DNA of 64,000 nt from contig MCGO01000013.1 in assembly GCA_002104985.1 (NCBI GenBank), positions 248,001 through 312,000 of the forward strand. The letters are read 5' to 3'. The notes beneath the pieces were generated by a model that did not search any database, was not told the DNA's origin, and worked only from the letters and a program-made list of their open reading frames with translations. The DNA is from Rhizoclosmatium globosum. Lineage: Eukaryota; Chytridiomycota; Chytridiomycetes; Chytridiales; Chytriomycetaceae. A program made the translations under genes and the position numbers. Positions 34,017 through 45,613 of the stretch are shown here, in pieces (the first letter of the stretch is position 1; every line of letters starts with the position of its first letter).

Positions 34017-34698
34017 ACAAGGGTTTTATCAAGTTAATTCGGTAAACTGGAACCATTAAGAAAGTAAAAATGACAATTGGTGCTTCTCAAACAATTCAAT
34101 ACATTCCCAGAATGGCAAAGATCATCTTTCCATCCTTTAAACAAAACAAATGGTTGACTGGATGAATTTGAGGGATGGACACTAAATAATACACGTTAGA
34201 TAAACGAAACAGAATTATCTGTGTTCATTACACAGTTTGCAAATGTATTCCATACGACTCCGCTTGGCACTTTCGAATGGCACAGGAGAGTGCGCTCGTT
34301 TCAAGAAGCCAATAATTTCTACATTCGTCTTGTTCTGGCCTTCAGGAATCTCCTCGCCTTGATCCTTTATTCATGTGATACTTTGGAGTTCGCGTGCAAG
34401 GAATGCGTGGAGTCTGTGCCTGTTCTTGATCAATGTACGGCGACAACTTCCTTATGGTGGATCTCCAGAAGAAAACACCTAAGAATCAGTGGGAACATGA
34501 TACAACAAACATGAAACATTCGCAGACAGCAGCAACAACCAATGGTGAGACCCTTTTCAAGAAAAGATTTGCAGCAAGCGTAGCTTTCGTTTATCAGATG
34601 TTGTTGTTTTGAAACTGGTTCTGGCTTTGGCTCGGATATCAACTTGGGTGCAGGTTTTGATTCATTGTAAGGAATATGAACATTTCGAACAAGTGTCG
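34017..34698. other. Intergenic region between repeat copy 1 and the unknown gene
   Basis: A/T-rich with no supported gene. A plus-strand open frame at 34221-34514 has no protein-like features. Confidence 0.5.
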
Positions 34699-35334
34699 TC
34701 ACACCTGTGAATGAAACGTTGGTTAAAAATTCAAACTTTGCAGAACAACCTACCTGAGGAATCGACTTGGAAGTTGACTTAATGGTGAATCGGAGACCGT
34801 CAAGTTGGAGATGTCCACGTTCTGCATTCCACAACAGTGAAGTACGCGCATTATTCAAGGCATCTTCAACTAAGAAACGGGTTTCGTCATTTCGCTTCCA
34901 GTCCTGAATTCCAAAGTAAACACATCTGTATCACGGATCAGCAACACATTACGGCCAACATCCACATACCGCAAGTGGCATCTGAGTTATCAATGTTCCA
35001 TAAAGCCTTTGGATGGATGACCCTCAAGCACATGAGAACACACCCCAAAGCAGAACGATGCCATCTCGCCTCCACACTCGAGCACCTTTTTCTTCAATCG
35101 CTTGTCCCATTCACATTGAAGAGACCGCTCTGCGAACCTGTCCGTAGTTGGCGGAAGAATCGGTGACATTCTGGCAAGGTTCACAAAACGTTGGATATCG
35201 GTGTCATGACGAGCAACGGGATCAAGCGGACAAATCTCTGTTTCAACTGCGGCGTCGGCGATTGTAGTCAAGGTGGGGGAACTGGCAGTTGGAGCGTTGT
35301 TGGAAGGCAGCGAAGGATTCGGATCTAGTGTCAT
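34699..35334 (-). CDS. Small protein of unknown function between the two long repeats
   Basis: The ATG at 35334 opens a frame with RFVNLARMSPILPPTTDRF and a Cys-containing basic segment (CEWDKRLKKKVLECGG). A likely GTATGT intron follows at about 34960. A second block reads DWKRNDETRFLVEDALNNAR and LQLDGLRFTIKSTSKSIPQ before a GTAGGT donor at about 34755. With that intron spliced, the stop falls at 34699; without it the frame runs to 34430. The exon 1 to exon 2 phase does not fit cleanly, so an indel is possible. I do not recognise the family. Protein-like composition and splice signals are the only support. It sits alone between the two 585-bp repeats. Confidence 0.45.
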
Positions 35335-35578
35335 TTTGTCCAGTTCTTGTTTCGGACATTTTCAACGAAATGCAGTCTGTATCTTAGCCGTGGTAAACGT
35401 GGACGTTGACCAAATGCTGAACAGAGTAGGCCAGCTCCAATTTGATTACGCTATTTAATCATCCTGTTCTTGGCGAATTTTGGCATCTATGCTGATCTTA
35501 CTACTTAGTTTCTTTCAAAGACTGAACCAGACCTACTCAGAATCAAAAAATAATTTGTCTTTTATATTCATTTATTAG

Positions 35579-36159
35579 GACAGAAAAGCCGTTGGTCTGA
35601 TAGACCAGGCATTAAAAACTGTCAAACCGTACATTATATCACTAAAGAAGGGAGAAAAGGAAGAATAAAACCCGCCCTCCCATCCTGACTCCGAGTCCAG
35701 ATCCGTAAGAATGAAGCCATGGTCGAGTAGCAGAGGGTCGGTTCAGGGGTAGGCAGAGCCCACACCCGTACTACAACCGGTACTATTGAAACTCGTTATA
35801 CGCGACTAGCACCGAGTGTCCATCAAAACCACCCCCTCGGCGCAGCACGATACCGTCTTATGGTGAGCGAACAGACTCCCATGTGAATTTTGTGGTTGGG
35901 GATCTGCATAGTGCGGGAACCACGGCTGTCATCGCGCGTCCTCCGTCTGATTTGATGTTGACGCGTCCAGCCTTGGGCTTTGTTGCTGGGGTTTGAGGGA
36001 AGAGGAAGAGGGAGGGGAGAGGGGAGAGGGAAGAGAGACAGTTGATGTTTGGAGGATGAGAAAAAGAGTGAGGGAAGGAGGAAAATTGTCGCTTTTGAAG
36101 GGCGAACCAGAATTGTCAGAAGATAAGATCCAAAATCAACTCATAGAAGAATATGGATA
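35579..36159 (+). repeat. Copy 2 of the unidentified ~585-bp direct repeat
   Basis: Direct repeat of 33432-34016, 2147 bases further right. It differs by scattered substitutions and several one-base length changes in G, T or purine runs, for example in the polypurine tract near 36000-36040. The same hairpin lies at the left end. Sequence outside the limits given does not match between copies. It ends ~180 bases before the 3' end of the septin gene. Confidence 0.9.
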
Positions 36160-36338
36160 CATAATTTCTTTGAGAGAATTGTCTTTCCTCCAGGAAAAGG
36201 GGGACGAAAGGAAACTCTGATCAAGAAGAGTAGTTTATAACGAAAACGAACGGAACAAAAACACGAAACAAACATATAGGAAAAGGAAAGAGAAAAATGA
36301 CCACTAGATGCACAGCATCCTTGACTGGTCTTAAGTTC

Positions 36339-38109
36339 TTAACGCTTGCGGGCAGCAATAATTTCTTCCAACTCCTCCTCCAACTGCTTCACAAGCTGGT
36401 GCTGCTTGTCCAAATCCTCATTCAAGCGGTCACGCTCACTAATAAGCTATTCACAGAAAAATGTGTTAATTCCTTCAACTCATAACAAAACAAAAAGCCC
36501 AATCTTACCTTCTGCTCCCACTGCCTGAATCGGTTCTCCTCAACGCGAACCTGCTCAGTAAACCTCTTCCTCAACGCCTCCTCTTCCTCCTTCATCTTAG
36601 CCTCAAACGCGCGTCGGGCACTGACGAGTGGATCATCATCGCTTCGGCCTTCAGCAGAAAGCTTCTTGACACGGTAGCTCTCGTAATGAGAGTCGTGGGT
36701 AGATGTGATCAAGTCGTGCATGTGTGTGCGGATGAGGAGGTTACGAAGCTTTTTGAAGTCACAGTGGGCTTCGTTTTCAACTTCGGCCACTCCCCAAAGG
36801 TATTGACGACCGCGGACGAGTTGGCCGTATACGGAGACGTCGTTTTCGGAGGAGATGATTGAGAATGGCATTGCGGACTGGAGAATTTTGTGGTGATAAG
36901 TTGGATGAAAATCGTAAAGAAGGGACATACAAGGATGGATTGGTTACGACGGGTGCTCTCTTCGTCTTCACTGTGGGCAGGTGGACTGAAGACTTTAATG
37001 TTGTGGTGGCAATGCAGTCACGGATCTGAGAATCACGTCAGTTACTTGGTATTCACGATGAATGTGTCAGTGTCAAGGATACTTACTCTGTCCTTGAAAG
37101 CCAACATATCAGCAGGAGTAATAGTATCAGCCTTGGCAATCACAGGAATCAAGTTGACACGAGTGCAAAGCTGCTTCATGACTTCGATATCAAGAGGCTT
37201 GAGACTATAATAGAAAACAAAGAATCAGTGATTTGTAGTCATCAAATTCGTTTACAACGTACGTGTGTCCGGTTGGCTGAATAAAGTACAAGCAAACGTG
37301 GACTCTCAAATCGTCAACTTTGCGGTTAATGGCAGTCTCGTGGTTCAAAATGTGTTGGTGTTGCTCATCCAAGAACTGCACGATTGGGACCCAACAGTCC
37401 TGGTTGTTGGCATAGTCACCGAATCCAGGAGTATCAATGACGGTGAGACGGACGTTGAAACCCTTCTCCTCGATATCTGTGTGATCGAAGGTGTTTAGAC
37501 TCTGACAGCTGATATTGGCAAAGTCCGGCCCATTCATTCGCAGTATCCGCACACTCTGTCCCTCGGTGTCCCATCTATACTGAATTTGACGATCATGTAT
37601 ATTTCCTGAATTACTTATAGCTAGGGACTCTTCATCACACCATCCATCTCCCCACCCAGACACAATCCATCGCCTATTTGCCGATCCAGCGTTTTCAAAT
37701 TACCTGCTCTCACGACATCAATGTTGACAGTTCTGTCGAGCTGCTTAGCAAATCTGTGCTCTGGTCTCTTGTATTCACGCATGAGAGTTGTGAAGAGGGT
37801 GTTGATGTAGGTTGACTTTCCGAGACCGGATTCACCTGAAGCGACAGTTAACCGAGGAGGAGAAAGCGGCAAGTACAAACACGCACCAACAACCATGACA
37901 GTAAAGTTAGTTCCCTTTCGCGACACGATTTTGTGTCTTTGGTTTGGCAGATTCGCAATTCCAACCGACACGTTCGAGGCCTTTGCCGGGGCCGCGGCTG
38001 GCTTGGCGGCGGTGGCGGTGGTGGCAGCTGGAGCCACTTTGGGTGCGGCGGCCGTGGCGGGGGCGGTGGTGGCAGGAGCAGTGGGCGAGGCCTTTGCGGG
38101 TGTGGCCAT
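36339..38109 (-). CDS. Septin with C-terminal coiled coil
   Basis: A filament-forming GTPase of the septin ring. The P-loop GESGLGKST (across an intron near 37840), switch motif [11 protein letters not shown] (~37425) and the AKAD motif (~37130) are present, followed by the septin unique element in the exon at 36422-36870. The C-terminus is a long coiled coil rich in Glu, Lys and Arg, ending AARKR at 36339, as in Cdc3/Cdc11/Cdc12-type septins. The N-terminus is an Ala/Pro/Thr-rich low-complexity stretch (residues 1-45). The start at 38109 (MATPAKAS) is the first ATG. A further intron lies between about 37465 and 37705. The subgroup cannot be fixed by eye. About six exons. Confidence 0.9.
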
Positions 38110-38222
38110 TTCGGTGTCTCTTTTTGACACTAAATTGGTTGGTTACAAACTAATAAACAAATAAGAGAGAGAAAAGAAAGCGTAACTATTCGTGTCAATT
38201 TATATATACCACGGATTCACTG

Positions 38223-41200
38223 TCACTTTCGCTTGTGACTCCGTCTCGCTGCAGGCGCTGGAGTAGGCGCAGGTGCACTTGCTGCTGCTGATTCCCTTCG
38301 TGACCGAGACCCTCGGCTCGGTTTCTCCTCCTCTTCCTCTTCTGGCTCGTCTGATAATAAATCCAATCAGTCACCGTTTATAAAAAATATGTAAAGCTCA
38401 CCTTCATCCATATTGTCATCCTCTTCGTCATCCTCTTCAGGTGCTTCCTCTTCCTCTTCCTCTTCTTCAGACTCACTCTCAATCACCTTCTTCTTACGTC
38501 CTTTTGAAGAAGCTGCCGCTTTCTTCTTTTCCACAGTTGATGTTACAGAAGGTGTAGCACTCGCTTTTGGGATATTCGGTGACGGCTTCGCCCTTGATGC
38601 TCTTCCACTTCCAGGTGCAGCCTCCTCCGATTTCTGAGCCCCTGCAGATGACGACCCCTTCTTGGCATCTTCTTTCTGCGCTAACGGCGATCCAGCTCCA
38701 CCACCCGCAGGTAAATTCATTCCACTTGCGGTAGGGGATCCAGCACCACCTCCAGCAGCATTATTTGCAGCCAAAAGCCCTTGCTGATGCTGCTGATACA
38801 AAGCCAACTGTCTTGCATCCAAAGGAATCTGTGGCCGCCCTTGTGCATTCTGCATCGCCAAAAATGCAGCTGTCTGAGCGTCATTTGTGAACCAGGGACA
38901 GGTCGTACAGCACCTGCCCCAGTTGCCCCACCAGCAGCCATGGCAGCCGCCATTTGTTGTTGCTGCTGTATCATCATTTGTCGCGCGGCTGCTGCCATTT
39001 GCAGTTGTTGAGAGAATTGCATTTGTTGTTGGAGGTTCATTTCTCCTCCTGTTCCTGCTCCTGCACCAGCTCCACCGCCACCGCCCGCCGCAGCTGCCAT
39101 TTGCTGCTGAAGTCCCATCATTCTACGCGCATTGAGTTGTTGTATTTGTTCAGCCGTGAAGTTGAGCTGAGGGAGACTGTTCAAGGCTGGTGCAGTTGCT
39201 GCTCCTGTGCTTGTTGCTGTTCCTGTATTGATACAGCTGGAGTTGAAGCTGTTGTGCCAGTTGGAGTCACGCCGGAAGAAAGGCGGCCGGCTTGGGCCAC
39301 GCCTCCTTGGGTTGTTGGGGCTGCAGAAGCATTCTGAGGAGCAGGTGAAGGGGCTGCGGGTTGTGAGCCAGTACTACCTTGGGCATTCGAATTATTTGCG
39401 TTATTGCGGGAGTTCCTCCAACAGCTGGTGAGTTGACACCAGCAGTTCCATTCGGTAGGTTGGGCAGTCCTGGCATTCCCATTCCGGCCATGCCCGCCAT
39501 GCCATGCCAGCCATTCCAGCCATCCCCGCCATCCTGCCATTCCTGCCATTCCTGCCATACCTGCCATACCCGCCATTCCTGCCATACCAGCCATTCCAGC
39601 CATTCCAGGCCGAGGCTGCATAGGTCTAAATTGTCCCAATGGATGCTGCATCGGGAACGGCATGAACGGCATCCCATTCGGCGGTCGTGCACCCATAGCA
39701 CCAGGCATCATCGGCTGATTGAAAACAAATCATTAGTCCACACACAAACACCCGCCCCTCTCACAACGGAAAACAAACAAAAAACAAAAAACACACCATC
39801 ATCCTCGCACTCATCATCCTCGCATTCTGCTGATGCATCATAAAATCCCGTTCCCGTTTCTCCTTCATAAGTCCCAACTCCCCAGGCCCCAACGGCTCCG
39901 CCCCCAAATTCACACCCGCATTGTCCTGCGCCTGTTTATGCGTATCATGACTCGCAAGGTTAACCCGTTTCTGGAACTGCTCCAACTTCTTGGGCGCGCG
40001 ATCAGCCCTCGCCCGACTCTTTACGATAATCTGTTCAAAGAGCCCCAACTTCCGCCCCACTTTTTGACGCGTCCATCTTGGCTTTGCTTTTCACCGCGGT
40101 GAGGTCGCCGTTTGTGGAGGGGTCCTTTTGGGCGTCGTTGAGGAGGGCGGCGTAGCGGATGTAACAGTCCCAGTCGGATTTCTTGTCGCCTACGCCTAGG
40201 CGGAATGAGTTTAGGGTCTCGGAGATGAGGAGCCAGTTGTAGGAACTTTTGTGTGGACCATGGAGATGAGGAGGGAGTCTTCTTCGTTGACCCAGATTTG
40301 TTTGCGAGGTGGGCATCTGGGGGACGGGTTCCGGGGGGTTGCGGGATTGGAGGGTCGCCGTGTTTGTGTGGGTGAGAGTGTGTTGGTTCGACTTTCCCGA
40401 ATAACGCTGGAATTGCCGTCAGTTGTGGGAGAGATGGGGCAAGGAAACTTACGAGACACGCGGTAATCAATATCTAGTTCGGCCAAATCTTCGTCATCAT
40501 CGACGGGATACAAATCAGCTTTCAATCGGCCATATTCATCCCATTTCGAATAATCTTTTGCCACTAGGCGATCTTGGAATAGATATGAAACAGGAACGAA
40601 TCCTTCATGTTCGTCAGGTTGTGTTGGGAATGAATCGATAGTTGGTGGTCCGTATGCTGAAGAGGAGGATGCAAGGGCACCCCAAGAGAACTTTGTCTCA
40701 TTTTTGAGTGTGTATATTGATTTTTCGTAGTCAAATTCGATTGGTATTAAAGCTGGAGTGGCTGGTACAAGAGCTGGATCTGGGATTGAACAATTGGAGT
40801 TGATATTGAGGCTGATGGTTGAGCTGTTGATGTGATCTGTTGTACAACAGGGACTGTAAGGGTATCAGTAGATGGAGGATCCACGACCATCGCGTCGGAA
40901 GGTTCAGCTGGAGTGGTTGATGATGTGATGTTCAGAATAGGTGATGCCGTATCAGTAATTTCAGTCGTTGATTCAACAGCTTCGCTCATGACTACGTCAT
41001 CGGTTGGCAAAACATTTATCACTGGCTCGTTTGCGGTGATGTTTTTTGATGCAGCCTTTAGCCGTGCCTTTTTGCGCTATTGCGTCTGATATCAGCCAAC
41101 AAGCACATCACTCAATATTCCCTTACATCTACACACAGAACTGACTTGTCGGGTGCATTATGCCAATCCATGACCCATTTGGCCATCGTGTAAGCCATTC

Positions 41201-42164
41201 CCACTTTCCACCGCCTTTCCTCCCGAAAATCTTCACTCATCCATTTCATTTCTTCCATCAACAAGTCCCATTGAGAAACTCCTGGACGCGGGGTTGGTGC
41301 GGGTCGTAACTGGCGGAGACTCCACATGTTTGCAGCCTTCAGCTCATCGATTCGCGACAGTACTCGAAGTTGCTTTGATTCTTCGCGGGCCAGCTATAGT
41401 TCCAGCAATTTAGGAGGTCATTTGGTTCGTGGAATATTAGCAAACCTGCCAGTCCCGTGTAAACACAACTTTGGGAGCAGAGCTGAGCAGTTTATGGAGG
41501 GGAAGAGTTTGAGATTTCAGCTGAAATAGATAGTTCTGGTATCCCTTCAGTTCTGGCGACACAGTGTGTTTTGTTTGAGTTGTCCGCCGAGTGCGAGTGA
41601 GAGAGGGAGGCTGCCGATTCGAGTCAGAACACAACGTGTACCATAAGTCACAAAACATACGATGGTTGGCGATGGTTTCTTTGCCTCGACTGTTCTGGGC
41701 GAGGCGGCCCGTCTCAGTCGTTGGTGCGTTGCCGAGTCGAGGTTCGCAATTTCGTCGTTGAGAACGACTTTTGGAGGCTGAGGAATCATTTCCGAGTAAA
41801 GTTGGAAAGGATCGAGAGCGTGGGCGAGCGACTCGAGGCTGGTTGCGAGTGCGAGTGTGGTGTGTGAGTAGAAAACAGAAGAAAGAAGTAACTATCGAGT
41901 AGGTGTTACCCGTCGATGCGGTGCGACAGAAGAAAGCGCTTCAGCTCTAGATTTGAAGTTGGATCAAGGGCGCTCGTTGGCGCGGCTTCAACGGTCACTT
42001 GGAGGACTTCAGTGGCGAAAAGGTCTTTGAGAAGGCGGCCTCGCTCGGCAATGATTTCACTGGCTCTTAGGGTTAACTGCCTAGCTAGTACCTTCAGAAG
42101 AAAGGGGGAGGGGTGCTCACACTATCTGCTGTTCTTTGGCCGCTACTTGGGTGCTCAGGTCCAT
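38223..42164 (-). CDS. EAF1: EAF1/Vid21-type scaffold subunit of the NuA4 histone acetyltransferase
   Basis: Nuclear scaffold that joins NuA4 modules. An HSA domain lies at 41110-41330 (VSQWDLLMEEMKWMSEDFREERRWK), which binds actin and actin-related proteins. A SANT/Myb domain lies at 40100-40320 (NEEDSLLISMV, then SYNWLLISETLNS and SDWDCYIRY), as in Eaf1, but no helicase domain follows, which separates it from p400/Swr1. C-terminal to SANT there are KLGLFEQII helices, then a very long Met/Gln/Ala/Gly-rich region with a tandem Met-Ala-Gly tract, and an acidic run before the basic C-terminus HKRK (stop 38223). The start at 42164 (MDLSTQVAAKEQQI) is 67 bases from the divergent CFAP69 start. Several exon joins are approximate and frame breaks in the Gln-rich part are likely. 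Confidence 0.85.
39470..39610 (-). repeat. Tandem Met-Ala-Gly coding repeat within EAF1
   Basis: On the plus strand the sequence is a run of degenerate GCCATTCC/GCCATACC units. On the minus strand these encode about eight Met-Ala-Gly triplets (frame at 39560-39610), then switch to Trp-rich reading, suggesting a length error inside the repeat. Such 9-base tracts are prone to slippage and to misassembly. Confidence 0.8.
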
Positions 42165-42231
42165 CGTTTTGTTGGGTGCTCAACCAACAACACCCACCAA
42201 GTGAAATACAGGTGCAAGAAAAAGTGGTGAA
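42165..42231. promoter_or_regulatory. Very short shared upstream region of EAF1 and CFAP69
   Basis: Only 67 bases separate the two divergent ATGs. It contains repeated AACA/CACCCA units. Transcription starts for one or both genes may lie inside the partner's coding region, or one ATG may be misassigned. Confidence 0.4.
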
Positions 42232-45200
42232 ATGATTGACACGGACTACTCCACAATCATCCCCTCTTTTGCTCCAGCAGAGGGCCAGGAACCCATCGAT
42301 TATGAAAAGGTAGTCTTGATCTTTCGTAAGTGAGCAAGGCCTCATCCTACTATTCAGGTTGCTCGAGTATTCACGGGCAAGCACACCTCAACCATGTACG
42401 ATCGCCAAGAGGCAATCTTGTTGAAACTTGCGCGTATTTACAAGCAGGGTTTGGTAACGTTGGATTACTGGAATATCTTTGATTCTCAATCAGAGTGCAC
42501 AGGTTCGCAGAGACCTCAGCAACTTGGCTCAAATCCTTGAACTTGCCAGCGAAAAAATTAGCAATGGAGCGGAAGTATTGATCCCGTCGTTTGAGAAGCT
42601 CCTTGCACTGGCGAGGTCTGGTTTCTGTGGGTTTGTCACACACTCATGCTGAAAATACTTTAGCGCTCCATTCGCGCGACATCGATCCGGAGAAGCAGCA
42701 ATAACTCCTGTCGATCATATCTCAGACTTTGCTTTGACCTTGGCACGTCTCACAAAGATGAAGAATATCACTACGGCCGAGTGTGCTGCCCGTGTAAGAT
42801 AATTCACGATATTTCTGTGTTCCTGAAATTCAATAAGGCTCTGCTTCTACTTGTCGGTGGAAGAAACCCATACGAGACACCTGTGGAGCTCAAAACAATC
42901 TTCATTAACCCCATGAAAATGAAACTCAAAGAAGCAAGCGCTGTCAAAGAATCTGAGCTACTTGCAAAGCATGAACGCGAAACTTATTTCCTCCAAATTG
43001 AAAAGAGTCAAGTCATTGAAACACTCATGTCAATATTGGCCACGAGGAACGAGCCCAGAGCTCAATTGGCGATCCTAAAGGTATTGCGAAAGATGGCTAC
43101 TTCGTTTCCCTCAGCAAGGAAAATAGGAACTGGTCAGTTTCCACCAAAAATTTCTGTTTTTTCCTATTCTAACCTCCAACTACTAGAGGAATTCCTTCCC
43201 ACATTCCTCCAAGTTCTCTACACAACAACGAAGACCCTGTCTTCACAATCACAACCGAAATCCTTTGGAACCTCATCTCCTTCAAAGACAAAGCCCGTGT
43301 TGCCGCGATTCTGAGCAAAACAGCTGTCGACATGTATTTCCACCACCAACGCAGCGTCCTTAAAGACGTGATGGACAAAGTATGCCGCAAGACCCTCCAT
43401 TACGCGCGTAAAACACTTCGCAACGAGTTTGTGGTGCTTTTGAACACAGTCGCGGAGTTGTGTCCTGATATGGCACCAATGTGCAACGAAAGTGGGTTCA
43501 CGGATACAGTGGGGAATTACTTAATGAGCCATGAAATGGGTGGATTGACCAACTTGTTTCGAATGAGTGAGACGCATAAAGTCAGTACTGTGATCGCGCC
43601 GCGGTTCTATTTCGTAAGTCGCCTTATCTAATATGTAATTGATCTCGAAAGACTGATATCTTTTTGAACTGGTTGCAGTCAAATCAAGCTGAAGACTTTG
43701 AATTCAAACGCGTCTTGATGCAACTCAGTATGCAGCTCTGCGTGAATGAAGGAAACCTCCTTCGTCTCCTTGCGAGTGGACTCCTCGATTTCCTCCTTCT
43801 GTACCTTGACCTCGACGCCAACAATGAAGGCGTGAAGGTGTGGACGGATCGACAACTGCAAGCGTTACAGCTCCAAGCTATCGGGTTCTTGAACAACATT
43901 ATTCCAAAGATTCCACAGAGATGGGCGAACGTGAATGGAAATGCTGTGTTGCTGGAGTATTTGAGAAACACTTTAAAGATGCCTGGAGCGAGAGGGAAGA
44001 CTGCGAAAGATGGTGACGCAGGGGTTCAGAATGTGAGCGTGCCGGGAGCTGAGGCTGAAGGGAGAAGGAAAAGGGATTGGTGAAGAGACCTACTTCGGGG
44101 CTGGTTGGTGGAACTTTGAGACTTTTGTCACGAATTTCAGAGTTGGGACCAAGTCAGAAGAGAGCTCTTGGAATGCAAGGCGCCTTTTCAGTTTTGATTG
44201 GTTTGTTCTTTACAATGGTGTGTCCACTAAAGTCTAACAATGCTGTCAGCAATTTTACAGGACAGAAATCAACGCTCGGATATTTGGCGTGCAGCTTTCT
44301 TGATTTGTTCGTCTTTATGCCAGGGCTGCAAGTCAAACAAAATGTTGTTCGGTGAATCTGGTGGAGTCGAAACCATCCTACCTTTCCTCATGTAGAGTTT
44401 ACACTTCAGTCGAACAGAGTATCCTAATACACCAACCACAGATACTCATCAGCGGATCCCCAAGAAACTGAATCAGTCATCCTCGCTGCTGTCGAATGCA
44501 TTTGGGGATCCATCTGTGGCCACGGTCCAAATGAAGCCAATTTTTTCGCGTCGGATGGCATTTTTGCTTTGTTGGATCTGCTTAGCAAAAGCTCGTATGT
44601 TTCTCAGCGACACATTTTGGGGTGCATGTTGGACTTGTTGGAGAACCCAAAGGTAACTGGTCGCAGATTGATAAAAACTACTAAATATTCTGTAAGGCTC
44701 GTTCTCATGTGTTGCAATGGAGAAGTGTCGAGGATGAACAGAAGGGAATCGCAAACTTTCTTATCAAACTTTGGAATTCCGAGGAACAAAGATTAGGAGG
44801 TAATTACAAAAGAATAAGTCAAGCAGAGCACTGATGAAGGGGCTTTTTTCTAGTTCCCGTCGGGCCAATGGGAACTCTGGCGGATGAAAGGAAGCCACTT
44901 GCAGGGACTAACCAGGTACTCTTCGTGAGTCTGACAATCAATAGTTAATCGATTTATTGGCTAGGAACCCCACGAAGATCATTCGAAGGATGGTTTTGTT
45001 GTTGAGGAGCTTTCTGAGAATCTGAGAGTAAGAGTACTTGGATCTGAAAAATCCGCATTTAACCACTCCTTTAGGCGAAAATCTATTCCATGTTTTGTAA
45101 ACTAGGGTTTGATGGGTTCGAGGAAGAAATCACAGTCGAAGAACAAATCAAGCTTGCTCTGGTACATATCTCGTCCAGAATTATTCGGCGCCTTACCTCT

Positions 45201-45531
45201 CTTGTTTAGATTGCTAAGTATTTGGACTTCAAGATTGGTGAGGTTTGGGAGGAAATATCTGACGAGTTGGATTATGAAGGGATTCGTCCAATTTCACCAG
45301 ATTTGGATTGTATCAACACCGCGAAGCAAGTCATTGTGGAGAAAGCGCAAGCTATTCAACAGAAGCAGGCAGACTTGATTAAACGGAAGAACGAGGTTCG
45401 TTGATAAATTTTAACAATGGTTCGGCTGATTACTTTCACAGGCTGAAAGGCTTCAAGAGGACATGTTTTTGAGCACATACATTAAACAACGCGGTATAAG
45501 CCGAAAACCATCCTCATCTCCAGCTCAGTAA
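42232..45531 (+). CDS. CFAP69: Cilia- and flagella-associated protein 69
   Basis: An armadillo-type helical protein of the axoneme. Recognition rests on several stretches that follow animal CFAP69 in order: the N-terminal RVFTGKHTSTMYDRQEAIL, TTEILWNLISFKDKARV (~43255), a QAEDFEFKRVLMQLSMQLC region (~43690), DRQLQALQLQAIGFLNNIIP, a GTLRLL block (~44110), FLIKLW (~44770), SENLRAKIYSMFCKLGF (~45015) and especially YLDFKIGEVWEEISDEL then IRPISPD (~45220-45300). The last exon ends KPSSSPAQ at 45531. About a dozen exons. Frame changes near 43215 and 44075 are not explained by introns. It implies that the organism builds a flagellum. The divergent partner EAF1 starts 67 bases away. Confidence 0.88.
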
Positions 45532-45613
45532 ATCTTTTTTACCCCATATTTATCGCCTGAGGATGTTTCATTCTAATAAATCAGTAATGCCGAAGTTCAC
45601 CGAAGCTTTATTA

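Noticed and set aside
33432..36159. Complete LTR retrotransposon with the 585-bp repeats as terminal repeats
   Set aside because: The ~1.6-kb interval has no gag, protease, RT or integrase motifs, and the repeat ends do not show TG...CA or a flanking target duplication.
37895..38164. Plus-strand Ala/Gly-rich open frames
   Set aside because: They are the reverse complement of the Ala/Pro-rich N-terminus of the septin gene; low-complexity GC-rich sequence keeps several frames open.
38413..39337. Several plus-strand open frames rich in Ser, Leu or Cys
   Set aside because: They are shadows of the Gln/Ala/Glu-rich region of EAF1 on the other strand.
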